DNA of 64,000 nucleotides from a virus: positions 1-64,000 of IMG/VR virus record IMGVR_UViG_3300045971_000277; one strand, written 5' to 3'. The notes beneath the pieces were generated by a model. It worked only from the letters and a program-made list of their open reading frames with translations. It was not told where the DNA came from and did not search any database. This document shows, piece by piece, positions 8,208-17,061 of the stretch. The position numbers and the translations under genes were made by a program. Position 1 is the first letter of the stretch; each line of letters opens with the position of its first letter.

Positions 8208-10811
8208 ATGGCGATCAAGGATACATTCTCGGAGTTGCCCCGGAGTATTTTCGAATCGAATCGCCTGACTGATGACGTACGCAGCCAACTGCGTGGCATT
8301 GGTAGCGAGACCGGGTGGAATGCAGACCGGATCATGGACAAAATCCGTGGTCCGTCGGCTCCGGTTGTATCCAATTTGCCTTGGAATGGCCGCACAGCGT
8401 CAATCTGGGATGCAGACCAGCTAATCAGCTACAAAGTCAACAAGCTACCTGAGTCTGTTACGCTCATGTGGGCTACGGGCGAGGCTCCGTACAAGGAGCT
8501 TGGCCAGTATGACAATGACCGTGACGCAAAAGAAGCTGCGCTTAATCACTATCGGCGTGAGTACCTAGGCGATACTGGGGTGACCCGCGCAGAGATTTGG
8601 GCCGCTATTGATAGTTCCAAGCGTAGCGCCCGGCTTAGCCCGGTCGTCAACGTCGTGGAGATGGACGGCAGCCGGATCCTGACGAAGCTTGGCTATAATC
8701 GCATGATTGGTTCGCCGTCCGGTGAGGACGTGCGCAGCTGTGTCACCCACTATTACCCGGGTCACCAGATTGAACGTGCCAGCGACAATTATAACGGCAT
8801 CGTCACACTCGTGTTGGCTCAGATGGATCCGGGCAACATGCCGGTTGATTCTGGCGACCCCGGGACCAAGCGTGGGCCGGGCGTAGGCGAAGAGCTAGAA
8901 GGAACGACGGGCGAGCCTACGGGTCAAGTGTTGACGGCCCAGCAGGCTCCGCCGCCAGCCGATCCGGCTCAGGCTGCGCCACCTGCGGATCCGAATCAGC
9001 CGCCAGCCGATGGTGCACCCCAGCAGGATCCGGACCAGCCACCGGCCGAAGAGTCTATGGCTGATTCAGGTATGTCGTTGGAAGACGCTTTAGCGCAGTT
9101 AGGCGAGGCGATCCAGTCGGCGACGGATGCGGCACAGTCGGTCAAAGAGCGCGTGGAAAGCGGAGACGCCATCCTGCACGGTCAAGAAGTCGAAATGTAC
9201 GACGACGCCCCGCCACCAGCCCCGGCTGCGGCGGCTCCGATCAATCAGCCAGCTGCGGCGGCGCCGGTCGGTGGCACACCGGTTCAGGCGCAGCTTGGTG
9301 GGACCAAGGGTAACCAGTTCCTTGAAGACATGCACAAGCAGGAGCTTCTAGAGAAGCTTCGTGGCAAATCGCGTGACACGATTGATAAGATGAACCGCGA
9401 GATGCAGAATCAGCAGCCGCCAAAGCCGAAGCCCACGCCGATCACGCCTGTACTACGCAAGAAGGACGCGCCTAAGCCTGAGAAGGAAGTTGCGCCGCAG
9501 AAGACTCCAGAAGAGGCTGCGAAAGAAGAGGAAAAGCTTTGGTATAAGCTAGACGAGCTATTCCACAAGCGGTGGCCTGGCAAGGCTGGTACCGCCACAG
9601 CTGGCATGCAGTCCGGGTTTGAGCGGATTCCCGTCAAGATCCTCGAGAAGCTTGTCCAGCGCGGCGGGGCGACCCGTCGTGGCTACAATAAGACGGATCC
9701 GGTCACGGGCAAGAAGGAGTGGGTTCAGTCGTCCGAGCCTAAGTGGGATGTGCTGACGCCAGAAGAGCTAGACTTGGCTCGTAGCGCTATGGAAGGCGAC
9801 TACGAAGAGTATAAGAAGCGCGTGCGCAGTGTTATGCGCAGCGAAAACCAGAATTCTGGTTTGGGTAAGCCGCATAAGATTGAGGCGGTCGACCAAGAGG
9901 CCAAGGATTATTGGGAAGACCTATTTGGTCCATATGGCGTCAGCATGACCGAGGAAAAGGTTGCGGCGCTTGCATCGGATGCGATCGAGATCTGCGCCAG
10001 CCTTGGCATGGCGGCAGATGAAAATCAGCTGATCCAGATTGTATCGACCGTCGCGAATCGCCCGGCCGTACATGGCGCTCTAATGAAGTTTGCGCAGGAC
10101 GGCCAAGAATCGGATGATGCATTGGTCGATCAAATCCTTGAAATCTCCCAGTCTAATCATGATGTGTCGAAGGTTGTCGACCGCATGACGCTGGAGTTCT
10201 TGATCAAGAATAGCGACGCCCTGCACAACATGTCGCTTGAGCAGCAGCGGTCGATGATGTGGCGTGCCGTGCGTGCTGACGGACGCTACCGCAAGCGGTT
10301 GATGAACCTGCGCGACAAGGCGCTTGGCATCGTTAAGCCACCGGCCGCACCGGCTGAAGCCGCTCCTGCTCCAGCACCACTCGCACCAGAAATCGGGGTA
10401 ATGGCAATGAAACTAACAGCAGCCGGATTCAAGCAGCCCAAGCCGAACAAGGGTTTGGACGACGCCGTTGATGTAGTCAAGATGGAAGATATCGGCACCA
10501 AGCCGAATCCGGTCGTTCCCGGCCACATCCCGATGACGCATTCGAAGCCGACCCAGCGTGGTATCTATGTGCACCTAACGGTCACTTGGGAGCCAGATGA
10601 TGTCAAGGTCGGCGGTCAGTCGCTCTTACACTCGATCGAGAACTATGTCAAGGGCGTAGCGAGCCACCGTGAGTTCACCGATTTCGGCTTCATCGGCAAT
10701 GTCCACATTGACGACGTCGATCCGAAGGCCGGGTCCGCTAGTGTATACTTTAGGGCCAAGGATGGCGCGGGCGGCGCTGTCAAGGAAGTCAAGGAAACGT
10801 CGAAGGAATAA
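8208..10811 (+). CDS. giant structural-like protein 3 (867 aa)
   Basis: A ribosome site (AGAGGG) lies close to the ATG. The N-terminal 210 residues seem folded, followed by a Pro/Ala/Gln-rich linker (about 215-320) and a Lys/Glu-rich coiled-coil-like part (about 370-470). Around residue 565 is VDQEAKDYWEDLFGPYG, the same module as in the 107-aa protein. Around 650 is HDVSKVVDRM, resembling VSNVVDR in giant protein 1. The last 120 residues form another domain with many beta-prone residues. The stop overlaps the next start as TAATG. Function unknown; part of the four-protein series. Confidence 0.85.
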   Translation: MAIKDTFSELPRSIFESNRLTDDVRSQLRGIGSETGWNADRIMDKIRGPSAPVVSNLPWNGRTASIWDADQLISYKVNKLPESVTLMWATGEAPYKELGQYDNDRDAKEAALNHYRREYLGDTGVTRAEIWAAIDSSKRSARLSPVVNVVEMDGSRILTKLGYNRMIGSPSGEDVRSCVTHYYPGHQIERASDNYNGIVTLVLAQMDPGNMPVDSGDPGTKRGPGVGEELEGTTGEPTGQVLTAQQAPPPADPAQAAPPADPNQPPADGAPQQDPDQPPAEESMADSGMSLEDALAQLGEAIQSATDAAQSVKERVESGDAILHGQEVEMYDDAPPPAPAAAAPINQPAAAAPVGGTPVQAQLGGTKGNQFLEDMHKQELLEKLRGKSRDTIDKMNREMQNQQPPKPKPTPITPVLRKKDAPKPEKEVAPQKTPEEAAKEEEKLWYKLDELFHKRWPGKAGTATAGMQSGFERIPVKILEKLVQRGGATRRGYNKTDPVTGKKEWVQSSEPKWDVLTPEELDLARSAMEGDYEEYKKRVRSVMRSENQNSGLGKPHKIEAVDQEAKDYWEDLFGPYGVSMTEEKVAALASDAIEICASLGMAADENQLIQIVSTVANRPAVHGALMKFAQDGQESDDALVDQILEISQSNHDVSKVVDRMTLEFLIKNSDALHNMSLEQQRSMMWRAVRADGRYRKRLMNLRDKALGIVKPPAAPAEAAPAPAPLAPEIGVMAMKLTAAGFKQPKPNKGLDDAVDVVKMEDIGTKPNPVVPGHIPMTHSKPTQRGIYVHLTVTWEPDDVKVGGQSLLHSIENYVKGVASHREFTDFGFIGNVHIDDVDPKAGSASVYFRAKDGAGGAVKEVKETSKE

Positions 10812-10954
10812 TGCAGGATTACGACACAGAGGTCCCAGCGACCGGGCGTGAGCTTGCTGTCTGCCCATTAGACCCGGAGTATGACCCGGACCTACATGAC
10901 TATACAAGTGAAGGTGATCTTTATACTCCTATAGTCGAGGCACTGGATGAATAA
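10811..10954 (+). CDS. 47-aa acidic protein
   Basis: A short acidic protein (MQDYDTEVPATG...IVEALDE). Its ATG overlaps the stop of the 867-aa gene (TAATG) with GAAGGA just upstream, and its own stop overlaps the next ATG the same way. The double overlap argues that it is translated as part of the operon. No domain recognised. Confidence 0.55.
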   Translation: MQDYDTEVPATGRELAVCPLDPEYDPDLHDYTSEGDLYTPIVEALDE

Positions 10955-11933
10955 TGCGGTACATAGCTCAGAACATGAGTCAGGGCAACCTGCAGATATC
11001 GTTCCGGTCGCCCAGCCCGAACCAGCGTCAGATCGGCCAGACCATACTGATCCCGCAGGGGTCGGCAGTGGACCTGTTGTCGATACTGCCGGACCTACGC
11101 TATTGGAAAGAGCGGGTCCCGGAGCTACTCAGCCTCCAAGCTCGTGGCAGAATCCGCTTAGAAGTATCGGAGTAAGTCAAATCCGGTACGAGTACCGGTG
11201 CAAGATCTGCCAGCTGTCCAGCAAGGCCCCCACCCTATATAAGAAGCTTCACGAGCTGGTCTTCACTGATCGCATGAGTTGGAATCAGGCGATGAATGAG
11301 GTCAATACTTATATCAAACAGCATGGCATGCAGCTACAGATGTTGAATACGATGAACATGTCAGGTCACTTCAATAAGCATATTCAAATTGAAGACCCGG
11401 TTGTGGCGGCCTACGACAAATTCGACCAGAATGTAGCGACGCCTCCGATTCCAGCTGCAGTACGCGCACTCGTCCCATTGGTCAACAACGCACACCAGTC
11501 GGACGTTGATGACTATCGCAACATGGATGCGATTCGCCAGAAGATTACGGCGCAGCTTGAGAAGCTTGAAGCCCAGTTGGATGTAGTAGACCCGAAGACG
11601 AACCAGAAGAAGCTAGATAAGTGGGCGCTTGAGCTATACACAAAGGTAGTGAAAGAGACCCGCGCATGCATCGTTGACCTCAACGACATGCGTAAGTCCG
11701 AGCGCCTTATGAATAGTGTGGTACAAGCATTACTGGATCGCCTTACGTTTGCTATTATCCCACAGTTGCTTAGTGAGTATACAATGGTAGTAGAGGAGCT
11801 TGATCACGCTCAAGTTCCAAAAGCATTAGTGGATCGAATTGATGACAGACTACGACGGAAGACGGCTGAGATTATAGCGAACACGGCGCGTGCTGCCGTT
11901 ACAGAGGTTCAGCGGCAGTTCAGACTAAGGTAG
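10947..11933 (+). CDS. 328-aa protein with overprinted N-terminus
   Basis: Residues from about 77 onward look like a genuine folded, mostly helical protein: a CKIC pair near residue 85, a helix-rich middle, and a basic C-terminus. The first 75 residues are low-complexity (Pro, Ala, Asp, Gly) and share their DNA with the 73-aa gene in another frame. The ATG has GAGG 6 bases upstream. No ATG or GTG lies in frame between residue 1 and the folded part; one TTG occurs near residue 53 without a ribosome site. The N-terminus is therefore either a disordered tail born by overprinting or the start is non-standard. Function unknown. Confidence 0.7.
   Translation: MNNAVHSSEHESGQPADIVPVAQPEPASDRPDHTDPAGVGSGPVVDTAGPTLLERAGPGATQPPSSWQNPLRSIGVSQIRYEYRCKICQLSSKAPTLYKKLHELVFTDRMSWNQAMNEVNTYIKQHGMQLQMLNTMNMSGHFNKHIQIEDPVVAAYDKFDQNVATPPIPAAVRALVPLVNNAHQSDVDDYRNMDAIRQKITAQLEKLEAQLDVVDPKTNQKKLDKWALELYTKVVKETRACIVDLNDMRKSERLMNSVVQALLDRLTFAIIPQLLSEYTMVVEELDHAQVPKALVDRIDDRLRRKTAEIIANTARAAVTEVQRQFRLR
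10954..11175 (+). CDS. 73-aa protein overlapping the next gene
   Basis: Reads as a normal small protein (MRYIAQNMSQGNLQISF...), with a beta-rich N-terminal half and a central ILIPQGSAVDLLSI then a helix. Its overall plan resembles short virion-attachment modules in phage proteins. It starts at a TAATG overlap with the 47-aa gene and lies entirely inside the 328-aa frame, in the +1 frame. Codon usage by eye favours this frame over the low-complexity one, so I think this is the primary product here. Confidence 0.6.
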   Translation: MRYIAQNMSQGNLQISFRSPSPNQRQIGQTILIPQGSAVDLLSILPDLRYWKERVPELLSLQARGRIRLEVSE

Positions 11934-11942
11934 ACAACGACA

Positions 11943-12386
11943 ATGGATACACTAAATAATGCTCACGTCGTGCTAATTCTAGCAGGATACATTGTCACTC
12001 AAGCTTTAACAGCTACTTTAATCTATTGGGCTCTTAGTCGCCAATCGACTGCGCAAATTAAGAGCCTGTTTGAAAGTCGCGGCAAAGAGCATTTTATCGC
12101 GGGGTTCAACGACGAGCTGAGGTCAACCATCACGCGGGCCATCAAGGAAAGTCAGGCCGACGTACTCACATTGGTTTATGACCACGTAAATAAAGAGCTT
12201 GCCGCCACAACCCAAGTCACGCGTGAACTAGTCTCGGAACGCCTACGTGAGATCGATGCCCGTATTATGGACATGCGCGATGCCCTCCGTAAGATTGACA
12301 TGATGCGCGATGAGATGAGCGTGACGAATAAGATTATTGGCGTCATGAGTGAGCGCCTCAATCGGTTCTTTGAAGAGGCAAAATAA
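11943..12386 (+). CDS. single-pass membrane coiled-coil protein
   Basis: A 147-aa protein with one N-terminal membrane helix (about residues 8-30, VVLILAGYIVTQALTATLIY) followed by a long amphipathic coiled coil (about 40-145) rich in Glu, Arg and Met. The stop overlaps the next start (TAATG). The architecture is shared with spanins and with some anchoring proteins, but it sits far from the lysis cluster. An inner-membrane scaffold or ejection role is conceivable; no family recognised. Confidence 0.7.
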   Translation: MDTLNNAHVVLILAGYIVTQALTATLIYWALSRQSTAQIKSLFESRGKEHFIAGFNDELRSTITRAIKESQADVLTLVYDHVNKELAATTQVTRELVSERLREIDARIMDMRDALRKIDMMRDEMSVTNKIIGVMSERLNRFFEEAK

Positions 12387-13444
12387 TGCGGCCACGCCAC
12401 ACTAGCCAGAACGGTATCATGCTACACAAGGGCGACCTTGTGGCCGATGCTGCCTACGCTGGTGTCCCGCGTCTGCTTGATGAAGGTGTCGGCCGCATCC
12501 TGTCGATTAATGCTGGATACGCTAAAGTGGCGTGGCGTGATGGGTCCGAGGACACTGTGCGAGCGGCCGACCTGATCCGTGTGGTGGATCGATATGAGCC
12601 GATGATCCACGAGTCGGCCTACGAAATCCCGAAGTATGTGGCAGGCACCCGCGTAATCTTGGGTAATGGTGACCAAGGCCGCGTTATTGAAGAGGTCATG
12701 GGGCCTACTGGGTTCAAGTCATTCAAGATCAAGATTGAAAAGTCGGTAAGCCCGACCGGAGTTGGCCGCATGGTATATGCGACTAATAACGGGATGTCGC
12801 GAATTGCTTCGATTGAGCCTGATACGTGTGCTGCGTTTAGCAAAGAATCGGGCGAGGTCGTGGCGGTCGTCGGCTGCGAGTTAGTCGTTGGCGAAGCCGA
12901 TCAGCAGGTTGGACTGCAAAAGTACAGCAGTCTGCCGCAGGACCATGGCATGCTGTTTCCGTACGACCCGCCGCGTGCCGTCATGTTCCACATGGGCCGC
13001 GTCAGCTTCCCTATCGACGTTATATTCATCGACCAAAATGGCTATGTGGCCGCGATTGAAGAGTCTCGTGAGCCGGGCGTAGAAGAACATTGGGGCCACG
13101 GTCGGGTATCGGCCGTATTGGAAGTCAACGGTGGCTGGTGCAGCCGTAGTGGCGTTATGATTGGCGACCGTGTTAGACTTGGGTCGCGCCATTCGGCACA
13201 GGAAGCATTTGAGCCTCAACACAATCGGACCGACCACGCGGTACGCCCGGTCGACCCCAAGATGGATCCGAATCGGTTCAAGGGGCACGATGTGCCGGGT
13301 GAAGTTTTGAATAGCGGTGACAGTTTTGCCGGTGCCGGTAATGGACCGGGCCGTGATGATTTCGCGCAGCAGGACTCGACCTTCGGTCGTGATCCGACTA
13401 AGTCGATCGATGGACCGGGTAAAGACGTAACGCGACCCTCATAG
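12386..13444 (+). CDS. DUF192-domain protein
   Basis: A 352-aa protein. Two SH3/KOW-like stretches occupy about 15-65 (HKGDLVADA...GRILSINAGYAKVAW) and 83-145. Residues about 185-265 match the DUF192 pattern: HGMLFPYDPPRAVMFHMG, then FPIDVIFIDQNGYV, then VSAVLEVNGGW and a G-D pair. The C-terminal 90 residues are disordered (Asp/Gly/Pro). DUF192 proteins are usually small, often exported proteins of unknown role, so its presence inside a larger phage protein is unusual. The start is coupled (TAATG); a second ATG 11 codons later, just before the SH3-like part, is an alternative. Confidence 0.75.
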   Translation: MRPRHTSQNGIMLHKGDLVADAAYAGVPRLLDEGVGRILSINAGYAKVAWRDGSEDTVRAADLIRVVDRYEPMIHESAYEIPKYVAGTRVILGNGDQGRVIEEVMGPTGFKSFKIKIEKSVSPTGVGRMVYATNNGMSRIASIEPDTCAAFSKESGEVVAVVGCELVVGEADQQVGLQKYSSLPQDHGMLFPYDPPRAVMFHMGRVSFPIDVIFIDQNGYVAAIEESREPGVEEHWGHGRVSAVLEVNGGWCSRSGVMIGDRVRLGSRHSAQEAFEPQHNRTDHAVRPVDPKMDPNRFKGHDVPGEVLNSGDSFAGAGNGPGRDDFAQQDSTFGRDPTKSIDGPGKDVTRPS

Positions 13445-13452
13445 GTGAATAT

Positions 13453-16101
13453 ATGTTCAAACACAATCGTCAGGCACGCAAGGCATTATACGGGTCGCTG
13501 AAGTCGGCGGCCGGTAGCACCCGTACGGCTAAGCTTAGCTGGTACTTACAGCGGCATGAATCGGGCGACAGCGGCAAGACCGTTACGGCGCAGTCGGCAC
13601 CGAATGAGTCGTTGCAGATGGTGCGTGAGTTACTGAGTGCGTATAGCTGGCCGCAACAGCCTAAGCTATTCTACACCGGTATGCGTCACACCGGAGCCCG
13701 CATGGGGGCGACCGAAGTCGGCAGCGCCGTCATCACGGTCACGGGCGAAGTGCGGACTCCCATTGGGGTCCAGTTGGGCTTCGACGTCCCGGTTGAAATC
13801 CGTGACGGCCAGATGCTAGAGCCGAGCGTGATGCTGGTTAACGGCCACGTTGCCGTGATTTCGCAGTCAGCGATTGACAATCTCATCAATAACAACTCGA
13901 CGTTTGCGGACCAGCCGCTTCGTGGCATGTATCAGGCCCCGATGGATGGCGTAGACAATCAGGAATCCCCACGGATCCCGCGCCGCACCCCCGGCATGTT
14001 CCATATGTCGTCGAAGCAGTCTGCGCTACGTGATTTCATCCGGACTCGCGGCCACAAGGGCACGGAGAAGTTAGCCCAGATGGACGCGCCGTCGGGCGTT
14101 AACGTGACGTCCATCGAACGTATGCCAGCTGAGATTGATGAAGAACCCGGCATGCCGACATTTGCCGTCAGTGGATCATTTAATGGTCAGCCATTTGAAG
14201 TAAACTTGTCAATCGAACTTGATGGCCGCGACATGGAGGCACAGCACGTTGCTGGTGTTGACATATTCGGCACTGACGTTGATAGTACGTTTTTTGATGC
14301 ACAGGAGCAGATATTTGTCGCTATTGGCAATAGCCCAGCATATACCGAAGCCATGAAGGAATATGAGGCTAGTTATACTCAACATCAGGCCCAGATGGAG
14401 CCAGCACCAGCTGCCGTGGCACCATGGGAATTAGAGCAGATGCAGGGGCACACAAACCCTGTGACATTAGAGCAGGGCCCAGCATCAACACGTCCAGGCC
14501 TGCAGAAGTGTCCATCATGCGGTGGCCAGCCGCACCCGACGACCGCGCCCTACTGCAGCTCAAAGTGTCTAAAGCTGGACCAGCAGACAACGCACTTTGA
14601 CCAACGTCGGCGTGGCCAGATGCAGCAACCGGCCCCACAGCAGCCAGCTCCACAACAGCCCGCCGCAGCCCCGCAACAGGGTCAGCAACCGGCGAAGCCA
14701 CAGCAGAAGCAGATGTCGCCGCAGGAGGCTATACAGGGCCTGCAGGGTATTGTACAGAATCTGGCGAAGGAGATGCAGCAGCCAGCAGCACCGAAGGCTG
14801 CCCAGATGCAGTCTGAGGATCCGGACGATTTTGACAATGGCCTTGGCCATCAGTCTGATCCAGTAGGGTACACCGATGAGCAACAAGTCATATCAATAGT
14901 AACAGCGATTGTCAACGGAAAAGAAGTTACAGCGATACCAGAGTTTGGCGGTGGCAGCTACCTCTATGTACTAATTGATGGGCGTGTTCCGAGTGCTGCG
15001 CAGCAGCCAATGGCCGATCTGGCTGGCGATTTACTAGCTGACGCCACATACACGCAAGTTGATTTATCTGGTGTTAAGATAGATGCGTATGATGATTTAT
15101 ATAATTTAGTAAAATCTGGCGAGATTGACCAATACGTTGTTGGTCGCCGCGCGCAGATGCAGTCTGAGGACCCTGACGTCCACCTGTATGGTGAGGACGA
15201 GAGAGAAGAAGCTAGCAAGCCCAGCAAGGGGCGCGAGCAGCACAATAATCATCCGACGTCTGAGTTTATGCCTGGAGCTAAGGTTAAGGTGACAAAGAAG
15301 CTATCGGCACCAACCCGGGGCGGGCCACGCGTTGTGATTGAGTCTGGCGCGTCAGGCCATGTCATCCGCGACATGGATGGCCATGGTAATGAGGTCTACG
15401 TCGGCTTTGAAGATGGCCGCAAGTTCGTTATCCCGGCCCGCTATCTTAGCGGCGGCGTAAAGAAGAAGTCGCAGGCCGAGCCAGAATTTACTAATCTTAC
15501 ACATCCTGACCAAGAGCGCGAGGATGACGACGTAGACCCAAGCATGGTCGAAGAGCAGCAGGAACTGCTTGAGCCCGGCATGTCGGTCCGTACCAAGGAA
15601 GAAATGATGGGGTACGAGATTGAGAATATTCGGTTTATCGAAGGCGATTATAATGGGGGCAAGACGCGTTATGAGGTAGAGGTTAAGTACGCGCCCGATG
15701 GAGTGGCTGACGAGTCGGATGGTGAGCTGCACAACGTGACGATCGCGTTTGAAACGGTTCCGGATCTGAGCGGGTACGGCGTTGACATGTTTCCTAAGAT
15801 AGACTATAGCATGTCTTCACAATTGCTTCCTGCCCCAATCCTAGAAGATGTATTAAAGTACGTAGACGAAAATCTAACAGACCACATTGAGTATGCACGG
15901 ACGCTGGGCGAGACTGAACGGCTTGAGGCGGAAGAATACGAGCGGCAGCGCCATGACGATGAAGCTGGTGCGGCCGAAGACCGTGGCGATCTTGAGCGGC
16001 AGAAGAAGAAAGACGAGCATGCATTCAACAATCCCGACATCAATGATATGATTGGCGACGAATACGAATGGGACGAGCACGACCGCCCACGCAAGGTATA
16101 A
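13453..16101 (+). CDS. giant structural-like protein 4 (882 aa)
   Basis: The fourth of the long hydrophilic proteins. N-terminal 330 residues are mixed alpha/beta. A zinc knuckle lies at about 353-374 (CPSCGG...CSSKC), followed by a Gln/Pro-rich linker (about 390-450). The nine-residue peptide AQMQSEDPD occurs twice, near residues 450 and 568, each after a basic residue (KA and RR) and bracketing a folded module of about 110 residues. An SH3-like module follows at about 600-670 and an acidic, charged helical tail. KLAQMDAP occurs near 205. The duplicated peptides look like inter-domain signals, perhaps cleavage sites. Function unknown. Confidence 0.85.
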   Translation: MFKHNRQARKALYGSLKSAAGSTRTAKLSWYLQRHESGDSGKTVTAQSAPNESLQMVRELLSAYSWPQQPKLFYTGMRHTGARMGATEVGSAVITVTGEVRTPIGVQLGFDVPVEIRDGQMLEPSVMLVNGHVAVISQSAIDNLINNNSTFADQPLRGMYQAPMDGVDNQESPRIPRRTPGMFHMSSKQSALRDFIRTRGHKGTEKLAQMDAPSGVNVTSIERMPAEIDEEPGMPTFAVSGSFNGQPFEVNLSIELDGRDMEAQHVAGVDIFGTDVDSTFFDAQEQIFVAIGNSPAYTEAMKEYEASYTQHQAQMEPAPAAVAPWELEQMQGHTNPVTLEQGPASTRPGLQKCPSCGGQPHPTTAPYCSSKCLKLDQQTTHFDQRRRGQMQQPAPQQPAPQQPAAAPQQGQQPAKPQQKQMSPQEAIQGLQGIVQNLAKEMQQPAAPKAAQMQSEDPDDFDNGLGHQSDPVGYTDEQQVISIVTAIVNGKEVTAIPEFGGGSYLYVLIDGRVPSAAQQPMADLAGDLLADATYTQVDLSGVKIDAYDDLYNLVKSGEIDQYVVGRRAQMQSEDPDVHLYGEDEREEASKPSKGREQHNNHPTSEFMPGAKVKVTKKLSAPTRGGPRVVIESGASGHVIRDMDGHGNEVYVGFEDGRKFVIPARYLSGGVKKKSQAEPEFTNLTHPDQEREDDDVDPSMVEEQQELLEPGMSVRTKEEMMGYEIENIRFIEGDYNGGKTRYEVEVKYAPDGVADESDGELHNVTIAFETVPDLSGYGVDMFPKIDYSMSSQLLPAPILEDVLKYVDENLTDHIEYARTLGETERLEAEEYERQRHDDEAGAAEDRGDLERQKKKDEHAFNNPDINDMIGDEYEWDEHDRPRKV

Positions 16102-16102
16102 C

Positions 16103-16672
16103 ATGCCATTGTATAAAATGTCAGATATCGGCGATCGCGTTAATAAAGAAATTAAGGATCTCAACGAGGCAGAGATCCCAGAGATTGATATCGAAATGGC
16201 GGTTCAGCGTAAGTATCCTGAGGCTGAGCATCTGATTGTTCCCCATGGCGGCAAAGAGGCTCAGCGTGATGTAGCCCCATCGCGGACCGAGCCGATGTTG
16301 ACGGGCGCACATTATGATGAGCGCTCGCAGACCGCGATGGCGTCGTTTGCCATTCAAGATTTTGAGATCGGGCTCCGCTGGTTGCTTAGCACCGATGATA
16401 GGCCGCACTGGATGTTGAATCACAAGGAAGTTGATGAGCAGACTATCGCTGGTTTGTTCCGCTCCGTGCCGCAGGCCAAGCAGGTCCCGGCGATTTTGAC
16501 GATGGCGGCCATTAATGCACTAACGCGGTTTGACGGATTCCGCGAGGCGCTCCAGAGCAATCTCAATGGTGGCCCGCAGTCGACAGCATGGCAGCCGACG
16601 GTTCTGCAGGCTGCACGACTCGACGCGATGTCGCGCCGCGCCTTTGACCAATTTTACCGAAAGCACCGGTAG
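16103..16672 (+). CDS. 189-aa protein upstream of terminase
   Basis: The start chosen is the ATG just after the previous stop, with AAGG 7 bases upstream; the frame stays open further up but inside the previous gene. The N-terminal 60 residues are charged and helical (IGDRVNKEIKDLNEAEIPEI), the rest more globular with Trp and Arg. It immediately precedes the terminase region. A small terminase subunit or head-associated role is possible by position only. Confidence 0.7.
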   Translation: MPLYKMSDIGDRVNKEIKDLNEAEIPEIDIEMAVQRKYPEAEHLIVPHGGKEAQRDVAPSRTEPMLTGAHYDERSQTAMASFAIQDFEIGLRWLLSTDDRPHWMLNHKEVDEQTIAGLFRSVPQAKQVPAILTMAAINALTRFDGFREALQSNLNGGPQSTAWQPTVLQAARLDAMSRRAFDQFYRKHR

Positions 16673-16701
16673 CGGTACCAACCAGCGAAAGCTGAGGGCA
16701 C

Positions 16702-17061
16702 ATGGACGAAGAAATCCTAGAACGTTTGACGATCGTATCCGATGCCAGCTCGCGTCAGCTTATTGGCGAAGTTGACGTGACTGAAGGCAATGAGTATGTA
16801 ACGGTAGTACACCCGCTGATGTTCATGGAGCAGAAGAAAGCGGGCGCGGATGGACTGATAGTAACGCCGATGTTCATGCCGGTTCTGCTGTCGGAATACG
16901 TCGAAGCTATGCTGGTACGGCCTATCAGCATTTATACGGTACCGGCTACGTCAAAGCTCGCGATGCTATATCGGGCTGAATGGGACGCTTACTACAAGGC
17001 TGCGAAGGCATCGGAGGCCGGAATCATTATCACGGACAAGATGCCAGATGGCGGCAAATAA
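16702..17061 (+). CDS. 119-aa protein overlapping TerL start
   Basis: A small mixed alpha/beta protein (MDEEILERLTIVSDASSRQL...). Its last 14 bases overlap the terminase gene. Small terminase subunits commonly sit here, but no helix-turn-helix is evident, so that call is positional only. AGCTGAGGGCAC before the ATG provides a GAGG ribosome site. Confidence 0.7.
   Translation: MDEEILERLTIVSDASSRQLIGEVDVTEGNEYVTVVHPLMFMEQKKAGADGLIVTPMFMPVLLSEYVEAMLVRPISIYTVPATSKLAMLYRAEWDAYYKAAKASEAGIIITDKMPDGGK

Noticed and set aside
10954-11933. Programmed -1 frameshift joining the 73-aa and 328-aa frames
   Set aside because: The frames are in the right relation, but no XXXYYYZ slippery site or strong downstream stem is visible near the 73-aa stop.
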